Under the pieces are notes generated by a model, which ran no database searches, had not been told where the DNA came from, and was given only the letters and a program-made list of their open reading frames with translations. From the NCBI RefSeq assembly GCF_029542785.1, contig NC_083374.1:124001-188000 (forward strand): 64,000 bases of DNA, read 5' to 3'. Position 1 is the first letter of the stretch; every line of letters starts with the position of its first letter. The stretch comes from Malassezia japonica (lineage: Eukaryota; Basidiomycota; Malasseziomycetes; Malasseziales; Malasseziaceae). The position numbers and the translations under genes are program-made. Shown one piece after another: positions 56,055 through 64,000 of the stretch.

Positions 56055-56875
56055 ATGGCTGTCGGCAAGAACAAGAAGCTCTCCAAGGGCAAGGGTAATA
56101 AGAAGCGTGTGGTCGACCCCTTCACTCGTAAGGAGTGGTACGACATCAAGGCCCCCGTCTTCTTCGAGAACCGCAACGTTGGCAAGACCATTGTCAACCG
56201 TTCGCAGGGTCTGAGTACGTATCTTTTTTTTGGTCCTTTTGCTAACCGACAGAGAACGCCTCGGATGCGCTCAAGGGCCGTATCCTCGAGCAGTCGCTCG
56301 CGGACCTCAACAAGGACGACGAGCAGGCGTTCCGCAAGTTCTCGCTCCGCGTCGACGAGGTCCAGGGCCGCAACTGTCTGACCAACTTCTACGGCATGGA
56401 CTTCACCCAGGACAAGCTCCGCTCGCTTGTCCGCAAGTGGCAGACTCTCATTGAGTGCCACCAGGACGTGAAGACCACCGACGGCTACCTCCTCCGTGTC
56501 TTTGCCATTGGCTTCACTCGCCGCCGTGCGAACCAGGTGAAGAAGACGACCTACGCCAAGTCGTCGCAGATCCGCGCCATCCGCAAGAAGATGTTCGAGG
56601 TCATCCAGCGCGAGTCGTCGGACTGCGACCTCCGCCAGTTTGTCGCCAAGCTCATCCCCGAGGTCATGGGCCGCGAGATTGAGAAGAGCACTCAGGGCAT
56701 CTACCCCCTGAAGGATGTGTACATCCGCAAGGTCAAGGTGCTCAAGCGCCCCAAGTTCGACCTTGGCAAGCTCTACGAGCTCCACGGTGGTGCTGCGGTG
56801 GTTGGTGCTGAGGACACTGGCTCGAAGATCAAGTCGGGCGAGTTCAAGGAGCCTGAGGTCCAGGCTTCGGTCTAA
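56055..56875 (+). CDS. RPS1: Ribosomal protein eS1 (RPS1/S3a)
   Basis: Cytosolic small-subunit ribosomal protein. Exons are 56055..56214 and 56253..56875, giving 260 residues. The 38-nt intron (56215-56252) is the longest in the window and carries T-rich tracts. Splicing joins NRSQGL to [19 protein letters not shown]. Conserved parts include [39 protein letters not shown] and [20 protein letters not shown]. Codon use is visibly more biased than in the neighbours (mainly C-ending codons plus GGT, GTT, ATT), as expected for a highly expressed gene. Confidence 0.97.
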
Positions 56876-57246
56876 AAACGGAGATACCTAGCGTACGCCC
56901 AGCATTCGCCGCTGGTCCGCTGTGCCGTGTCTCGATCATGACGCAAGTGTGCACGTGTAATGAATGGAGCAGGGCTCTTCAGCGGATCCATATAGACTGG
57001 CGCTGTGGTCGATAGTCTCCAACAACGTGTTCATTAAGACGTACAGACAGTAGCGACTGCGGGACAGCACTCTAGTGGCTAAGATATAAAGAGCACGGCC
57101 CTCGGAGAAGGGGCACGGCACAGGCCCTGGCAAGGGGAAGGGGGGGTGGCTCCTACGGCCCTCTCCCAAGAGGGGGCCCTTTCCTCTTTCTTCCTTTCTT
57201 CTCGGGCCAGCCGCAGCGGCCACGCGCTCCTCCACTCCTCCACACG
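56876..57246. other. Intergenic region between eS1 and SND2
   Basis: 371 bp. It holds the eS1 3' region, a CACGTG at 56952-56957, a TATAAA at 57085-57090, a CCCTCTCCCAAGAGGG hairpin near 57159 and a pyrimidine-rich tract (about 57177-57205) shortly before the SND2 ATG. No small-RNA signature or coding frame was convincing. Confidence 0.55.
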
Positions 57247-57808
57247 ATGGCCAAAGGCGCACAGAAGCGCATTGCTTCGGGCAACGCAAGTGCCGTGTCG
57301 ACGCTCGCATACGGCTTTGTGATCTCCAACACAGTCCACCTGCTGCTCAACTTTTGGCTGTGGCGCACGCCTGCGACGACGCACTGGCGCCCGGTCGCCA
57401 TGTACGTCGTGACCGAGGCGATTGCGGCCGTGCTGGGCCTCCAGCTGGCGGCGATGGGCCGCGCGGGCGACGACCTGAGCCAGAGTGGGCTGACCGCGTA
57501 CATGTTTGACGTGGTGTACATCACCTGGTTTGTGCACGTCACGACCGCGCTGATTTCGCGCTACTTCTGGTGGACGTATGCCGTGGTACGTACTGCTCCT
57601 CACACAGATCCCCGCGTACGCCCTCTACCTCTTGTATACCCATATCCTCGTGCCGTTCGTCTTTGGCGGCAAGTCGCCGCTGAGCCGCGGCACGAGCGCA
57701 CCTGCGCCCGCTCCCGCCGCCGAGGAGCCGCAGGTGAGCAAGCGCCAGGCGAAGCAGCAGGCGCGCAGCGCTCGTGGTCCCCGCATGCAGACGCGTCGGG
57801 GTGGATAG
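57247..57808 (+). CDS. SND2: SND2/TMEM208 ER-targeting membrane protein
   Basis: Small ER membrane protein of the SND pathway for tail-proximal membrane-protein insertion. Exons are 57247..57585 and 57608..57808, giving 179 residues, with a 22-nt intron (57586-57607). Signatures: MAKGAQKRIASGN start, hydrophobic helices around VHLLLNFWLW and YVVTEAIAAVLGLQL, then YMFDVVYITWFVHVTTALIS and, after the junction, IPAYALYLLYTHI. The tail is basic (KRQAKQQARSARGP), as in TMEM208. It ends 28 bp from the convergent FHL1 gene. Confidence 0.9.
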
Positions 57809-57836
57809 ATACATCCGTGGATCGTAGCTGCTACAT

Positions 57837-60311
57837 CTATGGGGAAGACGGTTTGGGCGGGCTCTGTCCCGCCGGGCTCTGCGCCGCTGGGCTCTGCGCC
57901 GCCGGGCTCTGCGCCGCCGGGCTCGGTGCCGCCGGGCGTGCGTCGCCCGTCTTCTTCTTCTTGTTCTTCTTCTGCATGGCGAGGCGGTTCGCAAGCTGCA
58001 GCAGCTCGAGCTGCCCCGGCGTAAGCTTCACGGTACCGCCCGCTGCACCCGACTGCTGCTTCTGCAGCAAACCAATCAGGCCCGCGGCCTCAGGGTGCGC
58101 AGCGAGCGCCGAAAGCGCCGCAAGCGGATCCGACTTTTCGGCGTTCGGTCCGGGATTAGTGGGTATACTGGGCACGGGTGTAGTGCTTGTGCTCGGCGCG
58201 GCCTGTGTGGGCGGCGCGGCCTGCGCGGCAGGCAGCAGCGCGGCGGGCGTCGCCTCCTTGGGCTGCGTGGGCTGCAGGGCATCTGAGGGCGAAATCGGGA
58301 TACGCGGCACCTTGGGCGGCTCGAGGCGCTGGTCGTACACGCTCGGCTGCGGCGCCGCGGGCGGGAGCGGCGGCGGGCTGCCTGCGGCGCTCTTGGCAGC
58401 GACCGGGGGGCTCGCCGCGGTGCTCTTGCTCGCCGGCGGGTTCGGAGCGGCCTTGCCGGCCAGCGGCGGGCTCGGCCCCGGTGTGCCCTTGGCCGCGTCA
58501 GGCTTCTTCATCTTCTCCTTGAGGTGCGAAACGAGGTAGGCCTGGAGCACCTGGAGCGCCTGCTGCGCGCCGAGCCCCTCGATGTGCTGCAGTTGCTCCG
58601 GGGTGAGGTGCCCAAACACCTTGGGGCTGAGGTATAGCTTGCCCTGGTGGTGTGCGATCGGCGGCGTCTCGAGCAGCGACTCGATCGAGCCCGGGACGTT
58701 CTTGGCGCGTGCCGCATTCGCGTCGCCCGTGCCCGGGGGAATGCCGACGACGAGGGGAATGCGCGGCAGCGGCTTCTCGGCCTTCTCGGGAGCCGCACGG
58801 GTATCGTCGGCTCGCGGAGCCGATGCACTGGGCGCAGGCGGCGCAGGCTCGGGCTGCGCGACGCTGCGTGTCGCCTCGTGTGCCTTGGCGACGTCGCTAG
58901 TCGCCAGTGTATAAAAGATGCCCTTGCCGTGCTCGTCGGGGCGGCGGGGAATCTTGACAAACTCGCGCGAGGTGCCAATCGTGTGGCGGATCGAGCTCTG
59001 CCAGTCGCGCCCCGTCTTGCGGCCGTTCTGGCCGAACCAGGGATAGGTATTCTGCAGCCATTCGTAGACTTCTTGCAAGGTGAACTTGCTGCCCTTGCGC
59101 AGGCACGACTCGGACGTGAGCGCGTTTGTGATGAGCTCGACGTTGGTCAGCTCCGGCTTCTGGAACGAGCCGCTTGGCACCGGCGAGCCGACATGCGTCG
59201 CAGCGGTCGCCAGCGCAGAGAGCGACGAGGGCGGCCCGGCGCTCGCTTCGGGCGCGGGCGATTCTTCCACGGAGGGCGTGTCGGCGTCGAGGTCGATGAC
59301 CTGCGGCTCCGTCTTGCCCTTGCCCTTGCCCTTGCCCTTGCCGCGCGCCGGCTTCAGCGCCTCGATGCCGATCGGCGTGCCGACCGGGAGCGGCGCGCTG
59401 GCCTCGTCGGTGCCACGTCGCCGTTTGGACATGTCGGTGTCCTGGTCGTCGTGCGGGCGCTTCTTGGCGTCCTTGCGTGACGGCGAGATCTTGGAGCGCG
59501 GCTTCAGCACGAGCTTGGGGCCGGGCGACTCGGTCGACGGCCCGCTGGTCGTCGCCGGCTTCTCGGCGTCTACATCCGAGAGCTCCGAGGAGGAGGAGGA
59601 GGAAGAGGGGGCGTCCTCGGCCTCGACCTCGCTCTCTTCTGCCTCGGACAGGAATCCGTCCTGCGCCGAGGCGGGCGGGGGAAGGACAAAGTAGAACACA
59701 CGCTCTGCAATCTGGATCTTGGTCCGGCGCCCCAGCGGCACGACGCCGTTCATGCGCACCCATACGTCGTCGACGAATGCGCCGTTGCGGCCGAGCACTT
59801 CGAGCAGAAAGCGCCCTTGGGCCGGAGCCCCCTCGTCGCTCGGCGCGGGCTCCTCGGCGCCGCTCGGCGAGGCGGACGCCGACGCACCGCTCGGCATCAT
59901 CGGCGAGAGGTTCATAGGGTTCTGGTAAAAGTGCGGCTGGACCGAGTAAAAGATGCGCGCATGCAAGCGCGAGATCGACTTGAGCGGCCCGAGGTCCACG
60001 TCCACGTCGCCTTTGCGCCATGTCTGGGGCGCACGCATCGGGAGTGGGGCGCCGTTTTGGAGCTGCCCCGGTCGCCGCCCGATCGTCACTTCCAGCGTCT
60101 GTACATAGTACGAAAAGCCCGGAAACTCGAGCTTCGCATAGGCGCGGATCGGCCCTTCTGGCGCGGGCTGCGCCGCCTCGTCGGAAGCGGGCCATGCATC
60201 GCTGCGCTCCGTTTTGGGCACAACATCCGCCCTCTGCCCCGACGCGCCGCTACTCGCGGCGGTGGGACTGAGTGCAAAGGATGCTGGCAGACTTGCGGTC
60301 GATGCCGACAT
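57837..60311 (-). CDS. FHL1: FHA- and forkhead-domain transcription factor (FHL1-like)
   Basis: Homologue of Fhl1, which controls ribosomal protein genes in yeasts. It has 824 residues from the ATG at 60311; an in-frame ATG at 60437 would add 42. The FHA domain spans about residues 60-205 (KSISRLHARIFYS, GRNGAFVDDVWV) and is split by a disordered insertion. The forkhead domain lies at about 388-462 (FTLQEVYEWLQNTYPWF, DWQSSIRHTIGTSREFVK). A KGKGKGKGK stretch and a Pro/Ala-rich C-terminus surround them. That the window also contains a ribosomal protein gene is coincidental. Confidence 0.92.
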   Translation of the reverse strand: MSASTASLPASFALSPTAASSGASGQRADVVPKTERSDAWPASDEAAQPAPEGPIRAYAKLEFPGFSYYVQTLEVTIGRRPGQLQNGAPLPMRAPQTWRKGDVDVDLGPLKSISRLHARIFYSVQPHFYQNPMNLSPMMPSGASASASPSGAEEPAPSDEGAPAQGRFLLEVLGRNGAFVDDVWVRMNGVVPLGRRTKIQIAERVFYFVLPPPASAQDGFLSEAEESEVEAEDAPSSSSSSSELSDVDAEKPATTSGPSTESPGPKLVLKPRSKISPSRKDAKKRPHDDQDTDMSKRRRGTDEASAPLPVGTPIGIEALKPARGKGKGKGKGKTEPQVIDLDADTPSVEESPAPEASAGPPSSLSALATAATHVGSPVPSGSFQKPELTNVELITNALTSESCLRKGSKFTLQEVYEWLQNTYPWFGQNGRKTGRDWQSSIRHTIGTSREFVKIPRRPDEHGKGIFYTLATSDVAKAHEATRSVAQPEPAPPAPSASAPRADDTRAAPEKAEKPLPRIPLVVGIPPGTGDANAARAKNVPGSIESLLETPPIAHHQGKLYLSPKVFGHLTPEQLQHIEGLGAQQALQVLQAYLVSHLKEKMKKPDAAKGTPGPSPPLAGKAAPNPPASKSTAASPPVAAKSAAGSPPPLPPAAPQPSVYDQRLEPPKVPRIPISPSDALQPTQPKEATPAALLPAAQAAPPTQAAPSTSTTPVPSIPTNPGPNAEKSDPLAALSALAAHPEAAGLIGLLQKQQSGAAGGTVKLTPGQLELLQLANRLAMQKKNKKKKTGDARPAAPSPAAQSPAAQSPAAQSPAGQSPPKPSSP

Positions 60312-60474
60312 GCACGCACGAATGCACTCCCACTGCGCTGTGCGCCGCTGAAGCACCTCGCCGCGCTCGGGTCGTCGCCTCAAAAAACCGCGCGGCGCGC
60401 TGCATATCCGGGCGCATGCCACATGGGATTGATGCATCGGACATCGGGGAATGATGCGCTACCTGGACCGTGCT

Positions 60475-60951
60475 CTACGAGGCGCGCCGGCGCTGCTTCT
60501 TTTTCTTGTTCTGCTTCTTGCGGCGCTCCTTGTCCCATTTGGACTGGAGCACACTGGGGGCGAGTGCGCGCGAGGCGCTTTGGGGGGTGCGTGCCCAGTC
60601 CTTTTTTACGAGCCACTCGAGGCGCTGCGAGAGGAGCCGCCGCGCAATGACGCGGTTCTGCTCGCGGCTGCGCGTCGCCTGGCAGGTGATACGGAGGGCG
60701 GTGGGGATGTGAACGAGCTCGACGTTCGTTGCGAGCTTATTGATTGCCTGGCCGCCGGGCCCCGAGCCGCGGATGAAGCGCTCGGTCAGGTGAGTCTCGT
60801 CGAGGACGACGGGCATCTTTTTCGAGCCATCCGGCGCGAATTCGTAGGCGCCCTCGACGAACCACGGGGGGAGCGTGCCTGGGGGCACGGTGGATGGGGA
60901 TGTGTCCTCGTGCAATGCGCTGGCGGGCGTCTCGTCGGCAAACTCCTCCAT
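60475..60951 (-). CDS. Mitochondrial release-factor-like ribosome rescue protein (MTRFR/Rso55 type)
   Basis: Short class-I release-factor-like protein, 158 residues, lacking codon-recognition domains. The GGQ motif is at 66-68 (RGSGPGGQAINKLATNVEL), followed by QATRSREQNRVIARRLLSQR and a strongly basic C-terminus (KERRKKQNKKKKQRRR) that in this family enters the mRNA channel. The chosen ATG at 60951 gives an acidic N-terminus without a clear presequence. An alternative upstream start or exon is possible. It lies 17 bp after the stop of the next gene on the same strand. Confidence 0.88.
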   Translation of the reverse strand: MEEFADETPASALHEDTSPSTVPPGTLPPWFVEGAYEFAPDGSKKMPVVLDETHLTERFIRGSGPGGQAINKLATNVELVHIPTALRITCQATRSREQNRVIARRLLSQRLEWLVKKDWARTPQSASRALAPSVLQSKWDKERRKKQNKKKKQRRRAS

Positions 60952-60968
60952 CGCCTCACTAGCTGTTG

Positions 60969-61741
60969 TCAGGCTGTGAATACGTACAGTCCCACTTCGC
61001 TCTCGAGCCACTCCAGTGTATCCTCGGCGCCGTGCTCGAGCGATGCCCACTCGTACCGATCCAGGCTCTCGTCGGCCTCTTCCTCGCGCTGGTGCTCGAT
61101 GCGGTGGACTTCGAACCACGGCACGCCTTCCTGCGCCTGTGCGGCGAGTTCGTCGGCGGTCCACACGACGCGCACCGGAAAGTGCGCCTCAAAATCGAAC
61201 TCGGGCAGCGCCGTCCGAAAGAGGCTGGGGTAGCGCTGCGCCGCGCGCTGCATCGACAGCGGAGGATTGATCAGCTGCAGCGCCGACAGAGGGTGCGATG
61301 AAGCGTACGTCTCGGCCACCGCACACGCCGGCCCTTGTGCGATGAGCGCGGGCGGAAATGGCATCGGGCCGATCTCGGCTGGGGGGTTGCGGAGGAGCGA
61401 TACCATGTCTGCGTTAGCTATGCGACGTGCCATTTTCCATAAGCGCCAGCACCTCGGACGCGGACTTCTCGCTTGCATCCTTCACATCGAGATCGAGCAG
61501 GAGGGACGTAAAGCCCCGCTGCTGCGCGAGCCGGAGCAGCGGCGCAAATTGCCTGGGTCAGCCGAGCGACGTACTCTTCTGCCATTTTCTCGCCCGTCCA
61601 CGTCGGCGCGGCGACAAAGAGCAGCGGCGTAGGTACCTCGCGCGCCGCCTTGTCGCCCGCCGGAAAACTGCGCAGGGTCGAGATGCGGCGTACGCACCCC
61701 GGCGCCCAGCGCGCGCCCGAGCGCAGGCCTGAAAGCAGCAT
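60969..61741 (-). CDS. Mitochondrial alpha/beta-hydrolase-like protein, probably non-catalytic
   Basis: Exons are complement(60969..61408, 61431..61552, 61575..61741), giving 242 residues. Both introns are 22 nt; the second (61409-61430) has GC instead of GT at its 5' end. The N-terminus MLLSGLRSGARWAPGCVRRI is presequence-like. The protein resembles a short alpha/beta hydrolase: TPLLFVAAPTWTG, GFTSLLLDLDV, then PALIAQGPACAVAETYASSH where the nucleophile elbow GxSxG should be. The Ser is replaced by Ala, so the enzyme is likely inactive or does something else. The family is otherwise unknown to me. Confidence 0.75.
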
Positions 61742-61763
61742 GACAACCGGTCAGTGCGTACGT

Positions 61764-61769
61764 CACGTG
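61764..61769. promoter_or_regulatory. CACGTG box, pseudo-hydrolase / AMMECR1 promoter
   Basis: CACGTG in GTCACGTGCC within the 86-bp divergent promoter. It belongs to the recurrent series. Confidence 0.4.
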
Positions 61770-61827
61770 CCGGTACGTCGGCGTAACGCCGCGCGATCGG
61801 CCACTACGGGTCTTTGGTGTGGCGTTG

Positions 61828-62575
61828 ATGAATGGCTCACCGCCCGTTAAGGGATCGTGTGAAGCGCTGAATGAACACTGCTACTATTGCTTTCAGGTGC
61901 TTGCAGCAGCACTAGGCGTGGATGATCCACCGACGATTGTTCCATTTCCGGACGCGCAAGAAAAAGTGTATGTACTGCGTCTGACCCAGACCGCTTTTTG
62001 TCTCGTGGAATACGCGCGCAGAGTCAAAGTTACGGCAGCCCCCGCTGCGTGGGTGCCTAGGAACCTTTCGGCCACAGGAGCTGCTCCCGGGCCTGATCCA
62101 CTTTGCGAAGCAGTCCGCCTTTCACGACCACCGCTTCAATCCGATTACCGCAGCAGAGCTGCCGCAGCTCGAGTGCTCCGTCAGTCTCTTGAGCCCATTT
62201 GAGCCGTGCGACAACTACCTGGACTGGAAGCTTGGCGTGCACGGCGTCTACCTGTGTATTAAGAACCCTGCGCTGGACGAGGAGTACGCCGAGCGCACCA
62301 AGACCCGCCGCTCCGAAGAGAAGGAGGAGCTTACCGTGACGTTCCTCCCTGAAGTCGCGCTCTCCCAGGGATGGTCCAAGCTAGAGACCATCGACAAGGC
62401 CATCCGCAAGGCGGGGTGGAACGGCAAGATCACGGAGCAGATGCGCGAGTCTTTGCGCGTGTACCGATACAGCAGCCACAAGGCGACCGTTACATGGGGC
62501 GAGTTTGATACCTGGAGGCGATTAGAGAACGATCCTATCACGCGAGTAATCAGTATTCCTCGAGTATCGACCTAA
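61828..62575 (+). CDS. AMMECR1-domain protein
   Basis: Widely conserved protein of unknown biochemical role. Exons are 61828..61967 and 61990..62575, giving 241 residues. The 22-nt intron (61968-61989, GTATGT start) joins DAQEKV to PLFVSWNT. The hallmark LRGCLGTF (family LRGCIGTF) is present, as are FHDHRFNPITAAELPQLECS, DYLDWKLGVHGV-type sequence (NYLDWKLGVHGVYL) and TFLPEVALSQGW. The N-terminus HCYYCFQVLAAAL fits the family. A GTG precedes the chosen ATG. It converges with the IVY1-like gene (57 bp between stops). Confidence 0.92.
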
Positions 62576-62632
62576 TCAACCGTAATAGATACCCAATTTG
62601 CGAATGATACGAGTAGGGGGTATAGGGGACAT

Positions 62633-63856
62633 CTACTCCCACACGCCTTTGTCGCTCGGCCACTGGCTCGGCGAGACGGGGGGGCGGCGCGCAGCCTGCT
62701 CCGGCGTCGACGGCTCCTCTTTGTCGACATGCAATTTGCTCTCGAGGTCGTCCGCGACCTCATCGCCGCTCTGGGCAGTGCGCTCGGCGCTGTACCCAAA
62801 GAGCGAACCGTACGAGGGCTGTGCATGAATCTGGCTCGCGAGAAAGGCACGCGTCGGCGTCGAGTCCTCGGCCTCGTCAGAGACCGGCGTCCGCGGCGAG
62901 AAGAGCGCGCCGCGGCCGGGCGCCTCGTCCGGCGCGTGCCGCGACGAGCTGGGGGCATCGGCAGGCTCCGCGGACTCGGTCGGGACGCGGGGCAGACCTG
63001 TGGCTGGCGTCGATGTCTCCGAGTCGAGACGCACGCTGCTGCTGGCCGCCGTCGAGGGCGGCAGGATCGTAAAGAGCTCGTCGCCGCGCTTCGGCGGGCC
63101 GTACGAGTTAAAGGGGTCGGGAATCGCGGCGGTAATCGACTCCAGCACGGGATCGGAGCCGGACTTGGACGTGAGGCGCTCCGCAATCTCGGTCTGTGCC
63201 CGAACGAGCAGGCCGACCTTGGAGGCGAGGTACTCCCACGTCTGCTCTTCGTACTCGAGCGCATCCGTATAGTGCTGTGCCTTGATCTCTTCGAGCTCGT
63301 TCAGCTTCTCTTGGAGCTCGCTCAGCATCAGGCGAAAGCTGTTGAGGTCGCGCTTGCGCCGCCGCTCCTCTTTCTGGTACTTGGTCTCGATCTCTTTCAG
63401 CAGGCGGCTCTTTTCGGCGATCGCCTTCTCGTGCGTCACCTGCCGCTCGCGCACGGTGGTACGGTACACGTCGAGCTGGTCCAGCAGAGGGATCGAAAAC
63501 TCTTTCCAGAACGTGTCACAGAGCACTTGCTCGTAGTTCGACTTGAGATAGTGCAGGCCACCGGCGGCCTGGAAGGCGGGGCCCATGGCGTGTGCACCCT
63601 TTACACGCGAGCAGTCCTCCAGCGCCTCGGCCAGCTCGGACGATGCTTTGGACATGGCAAGCATCGTCGAAGTGTACGCTTTGGAGGCGCCCAGCAGGCG
63701 CTCGTAGGCCTGCAGCGATGCGCCAATGTCGGCGCGGCGGATATAGACGTCAGGGCAGTTGGGCAGCGTGATCGACGAAGCTTGCGTCAGGCCGCTCGAG
63801 CTCCGCACCGACGGCGCGTACGACGGCGCCTCGGATGGGCCTCCGCTCCGGTGCAT
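62633..63856 (-). CDS. IVY1-like BAR-type phospholipid-binding protein
   Basis: A 407-residue protein with an N-terminal ~230-residue helical region. It begins with VYIRRADIGASLQAYERLL, then SKASSELAEALEDCSRVKG and a coiled coil (LKEIETKYQKEERRRKRDL). This matches the fungal Ivy1 family, which binds phospholipids and Ypt7 at the vacuole or endosome. The rest is Ser/Pro/Glu-rich. The ATG at 63856 is the first Met of the frame. The 144 bp between it and the window end hold no visible gene. Confidence 0.85.
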   Translation of the reverse strand: MHRSGGPSEAPSYAPSVRSSSGLTQASSITLPNCPDVYIRRADIGASLQAYERLLGASKAYTSTMLAMSKASSELAEALEDCSRVKGAHAMGPAFQAAGGLHYLKSNYEQVLCDTFWKEFSIPLLDQLDVYRTTVRERQVTHEKAIAEKSRLLKEIETKYQKEERRRKRDLNSFRLMLSELQEKLNELEEIKAQHYTDALEYEEQTWEYLASKVGLLVRAQTEIAERLTSKSGSDPVLESITAAIPDPFNSYGPPKRGDELFTILPPSTAASSSVRLDSETSTPATGLPRVPTESAEPADAPSSSRHAPDEAPGRGALFSPRTPVSDEAEDSTPTRAFLASQIHAQPSYGSLFGYSAERTAQSGDEVADDLESKLHVDKEEPSTPEQAARRPPVSPSQWPSDKGVWE

Positions 63857-64000
63857 CTTACAAACAACCAGAAAATTGGGCCTCGCGTAATGGTCCCTGC
63901 GGTGGAGAATATTGCAAATAAGCACGCCGCGGGGCAAGCGAGCGACCTGCTAGGTCACGCCGCCAACAAGGGCCCCAATTGTTTATTGCCTGTACGCGTC

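Noticed and set aside
53961..56381. A continuous frame fusing SNF5 with the first exon of eS1.
   Set aside because: A 26-nt intron gives SNF5 its own stop at 55937-55939, and eS1 has its own ATG, promoter and intron. The fusion is a reading artefact.
1..64000. Search for transposons, insertion sequences, phage genes or a secondary-metabolite cluster.
   Set aside because: No transposase, integrase, reverse transcriptase, polyketide or peptide synthetase motif was seen; all assignable genes are core eukaryotic ones.

Overview
The window looks like nuclear DNA of a GC-rich, extremely gene-dense basidiomycete yeast. A Malassezia-like member of the Ustilaginomycotina is the best fit. This is an inference from several signs: single-copy eukaryotic genes on both strands, very short spliceosomal introns, an intron-containing tRNA, almost no intergenic space and no transposons. 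Species cannot be told from sequence alone. About 43 protein genes and one tRNA gene fill roughly 64 kb, and no CRISPR, phage or mobile element was seen.

Layout. 1-9291: RhoGAP, PEX11, CCR4-NOT subunit NOT3/5, mitoribosomal bL19m and uS14m, and 5-aminolevulinate synthase. 9475-17673: YTP1-like membrane protein, membrane-anchored alpha/beta hydrolase, an acidic fungal protein, COA5/PET191, an Inn1/Fic1-like C2 protein and a small mitochondrial membrane protein. 17724-29037: IQGAP, zeta-COP, TBC RabGAP, RHEB, polyol dehydrogenase and a PPR protein. 29027-41827: GCP3, AMSH deubiquitinase, LIM protein, an unknown mitochondrial protein, tRNA-Gly, MCM7, NDC1 and the SOD-like mitoribosomal protein mS42/43. 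42146-50563: TVP38-like protein, SFM1, Hikeshi/OPI10, ribokinase, WD40 protein, threonine synthase and riboflavin kinase. 50606-63856: Ser/Pro-rich protein, SR-type RNA-binding protein, SNF5, eS1, SND2, FHL1-like factor, mitochondrial release factor, pseudo-hydrolase, AMMECR1 and IVY1-like protein.

The genes are ordinary housekeeping genes and do not form one pathway. Many serve mitochondria (ribosome, haem, cytochrome oxidase assembly, ribosome rescue). Others serve cytokinesis and polarity (RhoGAP, IQGAP, C2 protein, LIM protein).

The striking feature is the intron system. I placed 32 introns by homology and frame. Twenty-five are exactly 22 nt, with the layout GTACGT-N7-CTNAY-NYAG. The predicted branch adenine falls at intron nucleotide 17 in 28 of the 32. 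One intron is GC-AG yet is still 22 nt. Because 22 is not a multiple of three, retaining one always shifts the frame.

Compaction is equally marked. Two convergent gene pairs have abutting stop codons, one shares a CTAG for both stops, one overlaps by 11 bp, and two divergent pairs start only 30 to 33 bp apart. CACGTG palindromes recur in about ten intergenic regions. Two genes (SR protein, TVP38) seem to need one extra base and may carry assembly indels or real frameshifts. The 63857-64000 end is the upstream region of the IVY1-like gene and holds no visible gene.
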